From NCBI GenBank assembly GCA_963556195.1, contig OY744516.1, forward strand, positions 29,901,183 through 29,965,182: a stretch of 64,000 nt of DNA. The letters run 5' to 3'. The stretch comes from Sepiola atlantica. Its lineage: Eukaryota; Mollusca; Cephalopoda; Sepiida; Sepiolidae. Shown piece after piece: positions 1-12,300 of the stretch. The translations under genes were made by a program, and so were the position numbers. A model generated the notes under the pieces. The model saw nothing but the letters and a program-made list of their open reading frames with translations, searched no databases and was not told the origin of the DNA. Within the stretch, counting starts at the first letter, position 1. Each line of letters opens with the position of its first letter.

Positions 1-48
1 TGTTATTTTTTAAACTTTTGATCACCTCAAACAAAGGAATATTGCTTC

Positions 49-260
49 TGAAGCATAAGGGGCTACTGTGATGGGGTCCAGATTTATAGGGGGTCAACCT
101 GGGTGGGGAGTTAGACAGAAAAATGTTTGTTTACATTATATTCAAATTTCTGGATTTTGCTACGGTCGGGGAAACAAGGAACAGAAAGGGAATTCCAAAG
201 GCAATTAGCCCCATGAAAGAAGCTATTAGAGTAGAAGATCTTCCAACAGTTAGTTATATA
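49..260 (-). pseudogene. LINE 3' end remnant (RT C-terminus plus 3' UTR), copy 1
   Basis: Read on the minus strand, this stretch gives a broken frame of the type SNS-FF-x-A-x-x-LWNSL ... F-x-x-NVNKH, the usual end of jockey/CR1-like reverse transcriptase ORFs. It aligns by eye with 2775-3060 on the plus strand, including the short tail that follows the ORF end. It is therefore the same LINE family in opposite orientation. No full domain is present. Family assignment is inferred from the C-terminal pattern only. Confidence 0.45.
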
Positions 261-403
261 CGACTTTAAAATGAGCGTCTTTAAAATTGAAATGTTGCAT
301 GCGAACGGGATTACGTTCTAAGCGTGTGCAAAATTCAAAAGTAGGATTGCTTAACGGTTTAGAAGTTGGTAATGTTAGTTACTATGCTAGATGCTTTAAA
401 ATG

Positions 404-404
<1 letters not shown>

Positions 405-451
<47 letters not shown>

Positions 452-524
452 ATTACTATTATTATTATTATTATTATTTTTATTTATGAAGTCAGTAAAC
501 AATTTATTGAAGTGTTTAAAATCA

Positions 525-581
<57 letters not shown>

Positions 582-582
582 C
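405..582. repeat. (TA)n, (ATT)n and (AAT)n microsatellites
   Basis: About 43 bp of (TA)n is followed by an (ATT)n run to 480. After a 45-bp gap comes (AAT)n at 525-582. The open frames across it are low-complexity artefacts. Confidence 0.95.
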
Positions 583-654
583 TAGAAATCCCATAATTGT
601 ATCTCCCCCAACACACGCACACGCGCGCACGCACATATGTAGTAACACAACTCT

Positions 655-855
655 AGGCTGGTACAACACATAATGGTCGTGTAGGATCAAGGAGGATGAA
701 AAAACCAAGGAGGGAAAACAAACAAGAATTCAACTGGAAAGATGCAAAGAGTACTGGAACTTTGGAGAGGTTTATTGCCATTCAAACTCCAGAGAAGACC
801 AATGGTACACTGCTGTTGCAATAACAGAAAATAATTTGGAGAACATTAGAAGACT
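655..855 (+). repeat. R4-like LINE 3' UTR remnant
   Basis: This resembles the 3' UTR seen complete at 52160-52512: an AAGGAGGAT block, a gagaagaccaatggt block and a tgcaataac block in the same order. It lacks the LINE coding part. The (AAT)n tract lies on the opposite side from that seen in the complete copies. Divergent copy, moderate confidence. Confidence 0.5.
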
Positions 856-1141
856 AACTGACAGACAGACTGACAAACAGTGATAAAAACAAATCTTTTC
901 CAATTGACATCGGTGACTAAAAAGTAATTTTGTGAGTTTTTCATTTTTATTATATTATCGATTTCTTCTTTGATACGAGGGATTATCGTTATGCTAATTA
1001 GGATTCCGGCATGATTATACATTAATTACCGTTAATTAATAACCGTTAATTAACCTTTAATTAATACAAAGCTCGAAAATTAATTTCAGTTTGGAGGAAT
1101 TAAATTAAGTGCTCTTTTAAAATCAGTCACGATAGTTCATG

Positions 1142-1770
1142 AATGATTTTTTTTAAAATGTCGCCCTGGTGAAAATTAAGGAAGAGTGAGACATTGAAGA
1201 TGATTTTTTTTAAAATGTCGCCCTGGTGAAGATTAAGGAAGAGTGAGACATTGGAGATGATTTTTTTTTAAATGTCGCCCTGGTGAAGATTAAGGAAGAG
1301 TGAGACATTGGAGATGATTTTTTTTTAAATGTCGCCCTGGTGAAGATTAAGGAAGAGTGAGACACTGGAGATGATTTTTTTTAAAATGTCGCCCTGGTGA
1401 AGATTAAGGAAGAGTGAGACACTGGAGATGATTTTTTTTAAAATGTCGCCCTGGTGAAGATTAAGGAAGAGTGAGACACTGGAGATGATTTTTTTTTTAA
1501 ATGTCGCCCTGGTGAAGATTAAGGAAGAGTGAGACACTGGAGATGATTTTTTTTTAAATGTCGCCCTGGTGAAGATTAAGGAAGAGTGAGACATTGGAGA
1601 TGATTTTTTTTTAAATGTCGCCCTGGTGAAAATTAAGGAAGAGTGAGACATTGGAGATGATTTTTTTTTAAATGTCGCCCTGGTGAAGATTAAGGAAGAG
1701 TGAGACATTGGAGATAATTTTTTTTAAATGTCGCCCTGGTGAAGATTAAGGAAGAGTGAGACACTGGAGC
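1142..1770. repeat. 57-bp minisatellite, about 11 copies
   Basis: The unit contains gccctggtgaagattaagg followed by aagagtgagacattgga and a T8-T9 run. Spacing between successive gccctggtg blocks is 57-58 bp. Copies differ by T-run length and by att/act in the gagac(a/a)tgg block. The 127-codon minus-strand frame over it is a by-product of the repeat. Confidence 0.93.
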
Positions 1771-2774
1771 TTCGAAGGGGGCAGTAAATATTTTCATAGC
1801 AGATGAATTCGTTTGTTAGTGTCTTTGTTTAGTTTTATTACATTAATTATGATTGCTGAATAATTGTTTTATTTGAATCACATTTTAATTAACTTTCTAT
1901 TTTAAGCTACACAAAAACTATATGTTGAAATATAATTCAACTTTAAATTAATAAAAACTTTATAACTTTTTTTTCGGTTTTCAGATTTACGGCATATCAA
2001 CTCTTTTGTGTGTTTTAATGACGACACAAATTATTATGGCCTCCTCCAGTCTCAAGAAACAACAGTTTACCCCTGAATGTGTGCCAGGGCGATGAAGAGT
2101 TTGTAGTGAAGCAAGGGTTGTAAAATACCTAACTGCACTTCCTCTGACCCGATATTAGTTTAGTCCTGTGGAATAAATCAAAGTCGGTCGGAAATAATGC
2201 TGGGTGTTATTTATGAGTTTATTGCTCTACCAAGGCTTCAGCGTCTAATCTACGCCGGAGACAAGGGTGGGGGACATTGATTCATACCCTTTCCGGGTGT
2301 TTAAGAGAAAGTAGGTAATCAGCTCCAACGGAATTGGTTACAGTTTTATAACTAGTTTTTATTAGAAATTTAATGTAACCTTGTGGTAATGATTGATATC
2401 ACCCTAAAATCTCGTCCCAAAACTGATGAGTCGTTGCTCAAAACGACGAGATACTACAAGCAGGTTGATTTCGATTCCATCAGTTCTCGCCCTGCTGATC
2501 AGTGTGCAAATGAGGAAACCGAATAAGTCAAAGCAGACATTGAAGCACATGTCCCAAATGCGAAAAATCTACAGCAAGCCCCACTCTCCACAACAGTTCA
2601 CCTCGAACTATGCAACTGCTATTGCTCAGAGGCAGCAATCATTCCGACAATTCGGCTGCCATAAGTCAGCTACAAATAGGTAGAAATGTATAGCGTCAAG
2701 AATAAATTGTAAGACTATGATAGGTGAAGCAAAGAGAAGGTATACAGAAATGACCAGAAATCACATTCAGACGC
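1771..2774. other. no recognisable gene; anonymous AT-rich sequence
   Basis: I find no long conserved frame here. An 85-codon plus-strand frame at 2426-2683 matches nothing I know. A hairpin with arms atctcgtc/gacgagat lies at about 2410-2452. The stretch may be the older body of the LINE whose 3' end follows at 2775. Confidence 0.5.
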
Positions 2775-3060
2775 AGAAACTAGGTGCTCGCGATTTCTAG
2801 AAAAATCTTCAATAGTATGGTAAACAAGCGGAAATCAACAATTCCCCAGCTATGAAACCACAATGATATCATTTGACGGAGAGCACTCGACTCCAATAGC
2901 TTATTTCCTCGTGCTATCGAACTTTGGAACCCCTCTGCTCCCTGTCTCCTCGACTGTACCGACATGCAGAAATTTAAAAGTAATGTCAACAAGCATCTCG
3001 CTGCACAGCTCCCAATTTAGGATGACCCCCCCCCCTTAAACTTACACTCTAATTTTCAGT
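2775..3060 (+). pseudogene. LINE 3' end remnant (RT C-terminus plus 3' UTR), copy 2
   Basis: A plus-strand frame reads R-ALDSNS-LFPRAIELWNPSA ... MQKFKSNVNKHLA and then stops. This matches the end of jockey/CR1-like RT ORFs: an F-R-x-x-x-LWN block about 30 residues before F-K-x-x-VN-x-HL. It is followed by a poly-C stretch and a tail also present, inverted, at 49-110. No catalytic RT motifs remain. Confidence 0.5.
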
Positions 3061-3540
3061 AGCCCCTTACGTCTACAGTGGTAACTTGTTTTGTTTGGAG
3101 TGGACTATGTTTAAAAAAGAAAGAAAAAGAAAACAGGTATCGTAATAATTCAATTTAACTCTTAAAATCCTATTTTTAAAAATTAATTTGATAATGTAAC
3201 CTCAAAGTTAAAAAGTGTGATTTTTTTTTCTGTACGGGCCTCACTAGTTATTTATAAAATTGTATTAACAATTAATAATTTTTAATAATCGGATAAAATA
3301 GTAACTAAAATTCAATGTTGAAATCGCTTGCGGCCATGATGTCTTCAATCTATTTGAACAAAGTAAGTGAGATATCCCAAAAATCTTATACTACACTTGA
3401 ACCGTTTAAAAATAATTTTTTAGTCAACCAAAAGACACCCGAGCAACGCCGATTGGGGTCAGCTAGTACACAATAACAATTAAAATAAAGTTATCAACAT
3501 TAAAACAGAGCCGAATAAAGACAGTAGACTTTTCATACAC

Positions 3541-4236
3541 AGATGAGCTTGATATCCTTTCAGATGAGCTTGATATCCTTTCAGATGGACTTGATATCCT
3601 TTCAGATGCACTTGATATCCTTTCAGATGAACTTGATATCCTTTCAGATGAGATTGATATCCGTTCAGATGAGCTTGATATCCTTTCAGATGAGCTTGAT
3701 ATCCGTTCAGATGAGCTTGATATCCTTTCAGATGAGCTTGATATCCTTTCAGATGAACTTGATATCCTTTCAGATGAGCTTGATATCCTTTCAGATGGAC
3801 TTGATATCCTTTCAGATGAGCTTAATATCCGTTCAGATGAGCTTGATATCCGTTTAGATGAGCTTGATATCCTTTTAGATGAGCTTGATATCCTTTTAGA
3901 TGGATTTGATATCCTTTTAGATAAGCTTGATATCCTTTCAGATGAGCTTGATATCCTTTCAGATGAGCTTGATATCCTTTCAGATGAGCTTGATATCCGT
4001 TCAGATGAGCTTGATATCCTTTTAGATGAGCTTGATATCCGTTCAGATGAGCTTGATATCCTTTCAGATGAGCTTGATATCCGTTCAGATGAGCTTAATA
4101 TCCTTTCAGATGAGCTTGATATCCTTTCAGATGAGTTTGATATCCGTTCAGATGAGCTTGATATCCTTTCAGATGAGCTTGATATCCTTTCAGATGAACT
4201 TGATATCCTTTCAGATGAGCTTGATATCCTTTCAAA
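3541..4236. repeat. 21-bp minisatellite, about 33 copies
   Basis: The unit is gatgagcttgatatcctttca with point variants (ctttca/cgttca, gag/gaa/gga). Because 21 is a multiple of three, frames stay open on both strands. The minus strand gives a 286-codon frame of R-I-S-S-S-S-E heptads. I regard this as a consequence of the period, since no start context, flanking exon or non-repeat domain supports a gene. Confidence 0.95.
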
Positions 4237-5655
4237 TGGAGCTTTATATTCTTTTTTTCTGCATTTAGACAATTGAAAGAGAAGTCCGCACTGGATTTTC
4301 CATCCAGATTTGTTTGGTTGCAACAGTTATATACCCTGACCGATTAGTCACCCCATTTGTTGCCAGAGCTCCGAAGAGATTTTTCCTTTTTATTCGTTTC
4401 TAATTAGTTACATCTCTGTTATCTCTGTGATGCCTCCCCCCTCCTCGTCGCTTTAGCTCAATCTTTGACAACCGATAGCACAGCATCTGGTTCCTTTTTA
4501 CTCCTCACAGCCGAGGCATTCGGGCAAAACGTTTGCCCTGATTTCGCTTTTTTTCCTTTTTACACTGAAACATCAAACAAGCATTGCATAACAAACAGCA
4601 ACAATAGCAAAACAACAGCAACAATAGCAAAACAACAGCAAAATAACAGCAAAACAACAGCAAAGCAACGAAATGTTGAAGAAGAACTGAAAGTAAAGAT
4701 TACACAAACATTCCTAAACCGACGAGACATTTTGTAACATATTTTGTGAAACACAGACACGCAGACACACAATCCTCTAATTTTTCAAGCTTGTACCTTC
4801 ATTGCTTTATCTATTTCAAAATCTTTTTTTTCTTTATTTGTTCATATTTCTTAATGTTACTGAAGGGTCACAAATGGTATTAGAAATATTGAATCGACTA
4901 AATCTACTTCAAATCCAGTTCGATCTATCGCATTCACTTACATTATTGTGGTTTAAATGAATGAAAACAACATAGACTCAAACTTATCTTACCCCGTGGA
5001 AGAAACTATCATAGTAAAAGTGGTCTTTTTAATGAAGAATCTGTTAAGTGGTTTGGGGAAGTGACGATTTATGGAAAGGATAAAGAGACTATAAAACTCA
5101 AGTCAAAATGATGAATGGGGACATCAATTTTTTCTTTCAGCGGCCAAGATTAGTAATAGTTAAGAAAAAGAAGAAGAAGAAGAAGAAAAACAAGAAACGA
5201 GGGATAATAATAAAGAAGAAGAGCGGAAGAGGAAAGAAAAGAAGAGAGTGAGAGACAATACACACAATATACACTTGTTTTCCTATTTCGTACAGCTGTG
5301 ATAAAGCTAGGAAAGGTATAAAGGTATAAAGGTCATTCTCAGTTATGCGTAAACTAGCAACTTGTGTTCAATGAATCGTTTACAACGAATCTTTTCGTAT
5401 AAGTATTACTACTTCAGCAGTACATAACAACAAAAGAGTTGATATGCCGCAAAACAGGCGAACAAAACCATAATTTGCCTTAAATACATTTAAACACTAT
5501 TTTGGCAGAGATAAAGACAGAAAGACCTTGAAGCGTCCGTTTTCCGAGTCGATGTAAAAATATCAGACCCTCTCTTCAAGTTATTCATTTCTAGCTAGCG
5601 TACCCGTCTCTGTATGGGTCCATAGTTCTAAGAAACCCTTTAACCCTATTAAAAG
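4237..5655. other. no recognisable gene; short simple repeats
   Basis: Contains a CAA/CAG-rich patch (about 4590-4670) and a GAA-rich purine tract (about 5160-5250). Otherwise it is anonymous AT-rich DNA without a convincing frame or RNA gene. Confidence 0.6.
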
Positions 5656-5659
5656 GGCA

Positions 5660-5952
5660 AAAGGAATTGCATACCAAAATCAGACCGGCAAAGTCTATGC
5701 CATTTTTGATGATCTCTTGTTCTCTGCCAATCTAGGGTATGGCCATGTGCAGTTCTAAGATGTTCACCTTTTCAGGTTTTGCCTTCTCGCCCTTTGAGAA
5801 GGGGGTTATTCATTGCTAATCGCCTGCTGCGTCCCTACTGGGGAACACCGACGTGGTTTTTCAGGCAATTTTTGTTCGATCAAAGTGCTTTTTCTCTAGT
5901 GCGCTGCTTTAAACTCCCACTTTCTCGACCTTGTGTTACATCTTCCCGCCGT

Positions 5953-5955
<3 letters not shown>
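5660..5955 (+). repeat. unclassified interspersed repeat, copy 1
   Basis: Aligns directly with 7405-7715. Shared landmarks in the same order are an atcagacc block, ctctgcca, tttttgatgatc/tttttgagtatc, a cttctc-cc(a/t)ttgagaagggg hairpin-like block, attgctaatcg and a cttgtg(t/c)(t/c)ac block. The right end abuts (GA)n. The spacing of the pair around LINE remnants suggests a LINE 5' UTR or a separate short element. I cannot name it. Confidence 0.6.

Positions 5956-6002
<47 letters not shown>
5954..6002. repeat. (GA)n microsatellite
   Basis: Uninterrupted dinucleotide run of about 48 bp at the end of the preceding repeat. Confidence 0.97.
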
Positions 6003-6006
<4 letters not shown>

Positions 6007-6578
6007 AAGTAAGTTTAATATGAAAGCAATAATCTTAACTGTTTTAATTAATGGACACATATGTACGATACTGACCGAAGAATACAAGTCGCTAAAAAAA
6101 ACAACGCCTTCTATACTCCTCTCCCCGACTATGGCTACGTCTATTAAAGTGCTCTCCGCGCGGTTCCGAAGCAGGTCATCTTTTAAGATACGGTTGTCGC
6201 TGAGGAGTCGACTTAAGATAAATGTCAAATCTGCTTTCTCTAAATTTATTCATTTTTTCTTTCGTTGCATTTATGCTAAAATGTTGCAAATTGTCGGTTT
6301 TGTTTTCTCTCGTTTTTTTTTATTAAGACTAAACCTACCCTCTGGCTTGTCAGGTCATCCGTTTAAGAGAAGACAATCTCTGATAATAAAACCTTGCTGC
6401 TGACCACCTACGTCGTGGCAGCAACCCGTTGGGGGAGGGATACCTCTTTAATCATGATCAACAACCTTCCTAGAGCTCGAATCTTGAACAAAATATCCGG
6501 TTTGCAAACCTACAATTGCTTAAGGAGTAGATGAACTCTGCTACCAACCGGCCTTTACACTCCTTCTTTGTCTATTTA

Positions 6579-6881
6579 CTAGGACAATGAACGCCGTTTC
6601 CCTCTTTCTCTATATCTGGGCAACTTGGGGAAAATATTTTCGTCACTAAGTCTTACATGACCAGTCTGGGTCGCTATTCGTCCGTCAGGTTGAGGGTACA
6701 GGTTAGACAGCTTCTCTGGCTGCTGTTGCCGACTGACAGGACAGGAGCCCAAACTCTTAGGTAGCTCTAAGAACGGCTGCTCTATCATCAGTTGCATAAT
6801 ATCGTGGGTAGCTGTACATACCATGTCGCGCATGGAAAGGGACCCTGCAGTTATCCCCAGTGGGCTTTCCTGAGGCCACAA
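6579..6881 (-). CDS. unidentified 100-codon open frame
   Basis: I do not recognise this frame. It starts MWPQESPLG and is less AT-rich and less repetitive than its surroundings. Its composition is protein-like (balanced residues, a proline/glutamine-rich middle, a basic end). On the minus strand a CATGTAAGA string inside the frame resembles a 5' splice site, so it could be part of an exon or an old mobile-element ORF. Nothing adjacent supports a gene model, and a chance frame remains quite possible. Confidence 0.15.
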   Translation of the reverse strand: MWPQESPLGITAGSLSMRDMVCTATHDIMQLMIEQPFLELPKSLGSCPVSRQQQPEKLSNLYPQPDGRIATQTGHVRLSDENIFPKLPRYRERGKRRSLS

Positions 6882-7019
6882 CCCTCATGAACCAGGTTTC
6901 GACTAATGGACTGGTTGCGTGAGCTTATTGGCAACTAACAAGGACCCATCTTGTTCACCTCACTCTATTTCAAAACAAACATGTCATTACAAAAAAAAAA
7001 ATCAAACCTAAACCAGACA

Positions 7020-7390
7020 CCCAACATAACACGTGTTCGCCTCCGCCCTTGACACAAATATTCGGGGACTTAGAACTAACATCGATGACGTAGAAACCTT
7101 TCTCCTGACAAACTCCTCGGATATCCTAGCATAAGTGAAACAAACCTTCAATCCTCAATCTCCTTTCACCATTTTGACCTGACTGATTACCCCCACTCTA
7201 CCGTAAAAACCCTGACAAACATATGCACAGGCTAGGAGTTTATGTTCGGAACACCCCTCCCCCTTTTGACTAGAGAACATAGGTTAGAAACAGATGAGCA
7301 AGACTACATGTGCTTTAGATTGACCATACATCACAGCGTTAGTTACTTATACCGTTCACCTTTGACTCTGCTAAACAGATCTCATTAAGG
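7020..7390 (+). pseudogene. jockey/CR1-like LINE endonuclease fragment
   Basis: Plus-strand frames, broken by stops and shifts, read F-DLTDY near 7165 and then ETDEQDYMCFRL followed by HHSVSYLYRSP near 7290-7370. This is the pattern of the central APE-type endonuclease of jockey/CR1-like LINEs: a target-site DNase domain upstream of RT. Catalytic N- and C-terminal motifs are not preserved. The RT C-terminal piece at 8016-8350 on the same strand may be from the same original insertion, with the middle lost or replaced. Confidence 0.5.
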
Positions 7391-7404
7391 TGAGTATATC
7401 TTAG

Positions 7405-7715
7405 AATTCATACCAATATCAGACCAGCAGATTCTCTGGCAAAATGTCTGGCAAAACGTCTGGCAAATATTCTCTGCCATTTTTGAGTATCGCTTGCTCG
7501 CTGTCGGTCTGAGGTATGGTCCTGTGCAGTCCCAGGTTTTATCCTTCTCACCCATTGAGAAGGGGTTAGTTTATTGCTAATCGTCTGAGGCGCCCCTACC
7601 GAGGAATGCAGACGAGCCTGTACAGGTAATTTTTTTTCTGCCAGAGTGCTCTTCCTCTAGGGCGCTGGTTTCAAACCATACTTTCCGATCTTGTGCCACA
7701 CCTTTCCCGCCGTGT
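7405..7715 (+). repeat. unclassified interspersed repeat, copy 2
   Basis: Second direct copy of the element at 5660-5955. This copy lies between the LINE endonuclease piece and the hammerhead-like repeat at 7797. It contains a short tandem of tctggcaaaa blocks and ends before a G-run. Confidence 0.6.
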
Positions 7716-7796
7716 GTGCATAGGGGGGGGGGCGGTAAATACATCTCTTACTTCTTTGTCTAAGTCTTCTTTCATTCAAAGTGCCGTTTTATTTGT

Positions 7797-8012
7797 ATTA
7801 TTGGATTATTCGGACTACTATTCTCACCTTGGATGTTATTCTCACAACGTTTCGGCCGACGTAATCTCCGACCCACTTCAGGTACACCTTGTCGAACTCG
7901 AGAATCTGTATTGAATTTCGAATGGAACGCTTTATTTAATCCGCGGGGTAGCTTGCTCTCGTGTCGTCAGCCATCACCGGGTAGAAGTCTGAAGTAATTC
8001 GTAATCTGTTCT
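7797..8012 (-). repeat. hammerhead-like repeat, copy 1 (homologous to 31800-32056)
   Basis: The plus strand here aligns with the reverse complement of 31800-32056: attattcggactactattct, ctcacaacgtttcggccga, ctccgacc, gtcgaactcgagaatct and a ccgggtagaa block in the same order. On the minus strand a CTGAAGT-(stem ggtcg/cggcc)-GAAAC arrangement occurs at about 7845-7893. It resembles the catalytic core of hammerhead motifs in Penelope-like elements, with the last core A replaced. Probably a non-autonomous or pLTR-like fragment. Confidence 0.5.
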
Positions 8013-8015
8013 TAA

Positions 8016-8350
8016 GAATTGTCTGCTCTATTTCCTGCTTCCTTTGTTTCAGCTCGTTTCACACGTTGGTCTAATGGTCTCCATCAATTCGCTGTTTTGA
8101 TACCTCATTGTAATACATCTTCCTATTCCAGTAACTTATTTCCAAGAACTTCAGGCTTGCGGACATCTCTTCCTGCTGACTGTTTTCCTCTTATATATAG
8201 CTTTGGTATTTTCAAGACTAAGGCCAATAGGCATCTCCTGTCTTTGCGATAATCATCTTTCGTTCTTGTTAGCTCCTTACATCAAGTGGCTTCATGCCTT
8301 GTCTGGAGCGATTTCCATAAAAAAGATTTGTATTGTATATCGCTCTTACT
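8016..8350 (+). pseudogene. jockey-like LINE RT C-terminal fragment, copy 1
   Basis: A plus-strand frame reads SALFPASFVSARFTRWSNGLHQFAV, then FPRTSGLRTSLPADCFPL, then FGIFKTKANRHL. This is the conserved C-terminal region of jockey-like RT ORFs. It matches 39590-39930, which carries the same frame and the same downstream cttacatcaagtggcttca block. The catalytic RT motifs are absent, so this is a 5'-truncated or broken copy. Confidence 0.6.
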
Positions 8351-9353
8351 GAGGATTTAACATTCAACCTCCAGAAAAGTGTCACTTAGAACTTATATCC
8401 GTTACGCCACAGGTCCTTGTTGTATATTTGTTTGTTTTTCTTTCACGCATTTTATCTTATTTATTATCTATTTTGTTTCTATTTTGGTTCAAATGTTATG
8501 ATTATTTAGCGTAGTGAGTCTACTTATCTAACGTTGTAAGAAACAAGAAAAATGAGGATAACTCTCAAATTGATAATGTGAAATAGAAATTTAAAAACTA
8601 CGCATTTGAAAATAAAATGTTCACACATATAATTTTAAAATTAAAGAACCTGACCTAAAATAAAGAGCGGAATTTTAAACCGTAATTTGACCGACAGTAA
8701 AGACTTAGTTTAGAAAGAAATTAAAAACAACAATACATTGCCAGCTCGTCACATAGCTAACGAATGTAGTTGTAGTCGATGTCGAAATTTTATTTTATTG
8801 CTGTCCGTAATTTACAAAATTAATTCGCTGGAAGACAAAACAAAAATGACTGTAAAATACTTATATAAAAGAGAAAAGAAAAATACATAGTCTGACAGTG
8901 AGAGCAGTTTTAGTATTGTCGCGGTCAATACAGGCACGCGACCCCAAGCTTTTTGTCCACTTACGGCAACCACAGTACGCACACACACGTATACCTTAGT
9001 GATACAGACGTTCGCTCAGTGAATCCTCATCAAAAGAAAAGACTAGAAGGTTAAAATAAAATAAATGTATAACATTTTTAAATTGCGTTTTTTTGTGTGT
9101 TTTGCTGTTAACTCACTCACAGAAGTCGCTACGACGACCGTTAGTCCTCCGTCTCTTACAGGCATACCGCTACACTTACATCGTGTAATGTGGAAATACA
9201 AAGATTCAATATAAGTAAGCATTACAATGAATACAATGATGTACCTAGCTCACCGTTGTCGTTGTGGTGATATTTGTACATTTCAACTCTCTATTATAAT
9301 ATATTTAAGAACAGACGACCGGCCAGGACTTGATATGACACTTCACAACACGA
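8351..9353. other. no recognisable gene
   Basis: AT-rich sequence after the LINE 3' end, with short tandem-like traces only. No conserved frame or RNA gene seen. Confidence 0.55.
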
Positions 9354-12300
9354 TGGCCACATCTAAAATCCATACATTCTTTATTATCATCAAACAACTC
9401 CACTGCCATCATATAATCGCACACACATTTTGCCACATCTAAAATCCATACATTCTTTATTATCATCAAACAACTCCACTGCCATCATATAACCGCACAT
9501 ACATTTTGCCACATCTAAAATCCATACATTCTTTATTATCATCAAACAACTCCACTGCCATCATATAATCGCACATACATTTTGCCACATCTAAAATCCA
9601 TACATTCTTTATTATCATCAAACAACTCCACTGCCATCATATAATCGCACACACATTTTGCCACATCTAAAATCCATACATTCTTTATTATCATCAAACA
9701 ACTCCACTGCCATCATATAATCGCACATACATTTTGCCACATCTAAAATCCATACATTCTTTATTATCATCAAACAACTCCACTGCCATCATATAACCGC
9801 ACATACATTTTGCCACATCTAAAATCCATACATTCTTTATTATCATCAAACAACTCCACTGCCATCATATAATCGCACATACATTTTGCCACATCTAAAA
9901 TCCATACATTCTTTATTATCATCAAACAACTCCACTGCCATCATATAACCGCACATACATTTTGCCACATCTAAAATCCATACATTCTTTATTATCATCA
10001 AACAACTCCACTGCCATCATATAATCGCACATACATTTTGCCACATCTAAAATCCATACATTCTTTATTATCATCAAACAACTCCACTGCCACCATATAA
10101 CCGCACATACATTTTGCCACATCTAAAATCCATACATTCTTTATTATCATCAAACAACTCCACTGCCATCATATAATCGCACATACATTTTGCCACATCT
10201 AAAATCCATACATTCTTTATTATCATCAAACAACTCCACTGCCATCATATAACCGCACATACATTTTGCCACATCTAAAATCCATACATTCTTTATTATC
10301 ATCAAACAACTCCACTGCCATCATATAATCGCACATACATTTTGCCACATCTAAAATCCATACATTCTTTATTATCATCAAACAACTCCACTGCCATCAT
10401 ATAACCGCACATACATTTTGCCACATCTAAAATCCATACATTCTTTATTATCATCAAACAACTCCACTGCCATCATATAATCGCACATACATTTTGCCAC
10501 ATCTAAAATCCATACATTCTTTATTATCATCAAACAACTCCACTGCCATCATATAACCGCACATACATTTTGCCACATCTAAAATCCATACATTCTTTAT
10601 TATCATCAAACAACTCCACTGCCATCATATAATCGCACATACATTTTGCCACATCTAAAATCCATACATTCTTTATTATCATCAAACAACTCCACTGCCA
10701 TCATATAATCGCACATACATTTTGCCACATCTAAAATCCATACATTCTTTATTATCATCAAACAACTCCACTGCCATCATATAACCGCACATACATTTTG
10801 CCACATCTAAAATCCATACATTCTTTATTATCATCAAACAACTCCACTGCCATCATATAACCGCACATACATTTTGCCACATCTAAAATCCATACATTCT
10901 TTATTATCATAATATAACTCCACTGCCATCATATAATTGCACATACATTTTGCCACATCTAAAATCCATACATTCTTTATTATCATCAAACAACTCCACT
11001 GCCATCATATAATCGCACATACATTTTGCCACATCTAAAATCCATACATTCTTTATTATCATAATATAACTCAACTGCCATCATATAATCGCACATACAT
11101 TTTGCCACATCTAAAATCCATACATTCTTTATTATCATCAAACAACTCCACTGCCATCATATAACCGCACATACATTTTGCCACATCTAAAATCCATACA
11201 TTCTTTATTATCATCAAACAACTCCACTGCCATCATATAATCGCACATACATTTTGCCACATCTAAAATCCATACATTCTTTATTATCATCAAACAACTC
11301 CACTGCCATCATATAATCGCACATACATTTTGCCACATCTAAAATCCATACATTCTTTATTATCATCAAACAACTCCACTGCCATCATATAACCGCACAT
11401 ACATTTTGCCACATCTAAAATCCATACATTCTTTATTATCATCAAACAACTCCACTGCCATCATATAATCGCACATACATTTTGCCACATCTAAAATCCA
11501 TACATTCTTTATTATCATCAAACAACTCCACTGCCATCATATAACCGCACATACATTTTGCCACATCTAAAATCCATACATTCTTTATTATCATCAAACA
11601 ACTCCACTGCCATCATATAATCGCACATACATTTTGCCACATCTAAAATCCATACATTCTTTATTATCATCAAACAACTCCACTGCCATCATATAACCGC
11701 ACATACATTTTGCCACATCTAAAATCCATACATTCTTTATTATCATCAAACAACTCCACTGCCATCATATAACCGCACATACATTTTGCCACATCTAAAA
11801 TCCATACATTCTTTATTATCATCAAACAACTCCACTGCCATCATATAATCGCACATACATTTTGCCACATCTAAAATCCATACATTCTTTATTATCATAA
11901 TATAACTCCACTGCCATCATATAATTGCACATACATTTTGCCACATCTAAAATCCATACATTCTTTATTATCATCAAACAACTCCACTGCCATCATATAA
12001 TCGCACATACATTTTGCCACATCTAAAATCCATACATTCTTTATTATCATAATATAACTCCACTGTCATCATATAATCGCACATACATTTTGCCACATCT
12101 AAAATCCATACATTCTTTATTATCATCAAAAAACTCCACTGCCATCATATAACCGCACATACATTTTGCCACATCTAAAATCCATACATTCTTTATTATC
12201 ATCAAACAACTCCACTGCCATCATATAATCGCAGATACATTTTGCCACATCTAAAATCCATACATTCTTTATTATCATCAAACAACTCCACTGCCATCAT

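Noticed and set aside
366..708. Poly-Tyr/Asn/Leu frames
   Set aside because: Microsatellite artefacts, as are those at 27-28.5 kb, 42.2-42.8 kb, 48.0-48.5 kb, 55.3 kb and 61.7 kb.
2400..2460. Possible hammerhead (CTGATGA with stem gtcgtt/aacgac)
   Set aside because: The 3' core is GAGA instead of GAAA and no stem I partner is found; a simple hairpin atctcgtc/gacgagat explains the symmetry.
3463..4323. 286-codon Ser/Arg/Glu repeat protein
   Set aside because: Explained by the 21-bp period, which is a multiple of three; no domain outside the repeat.
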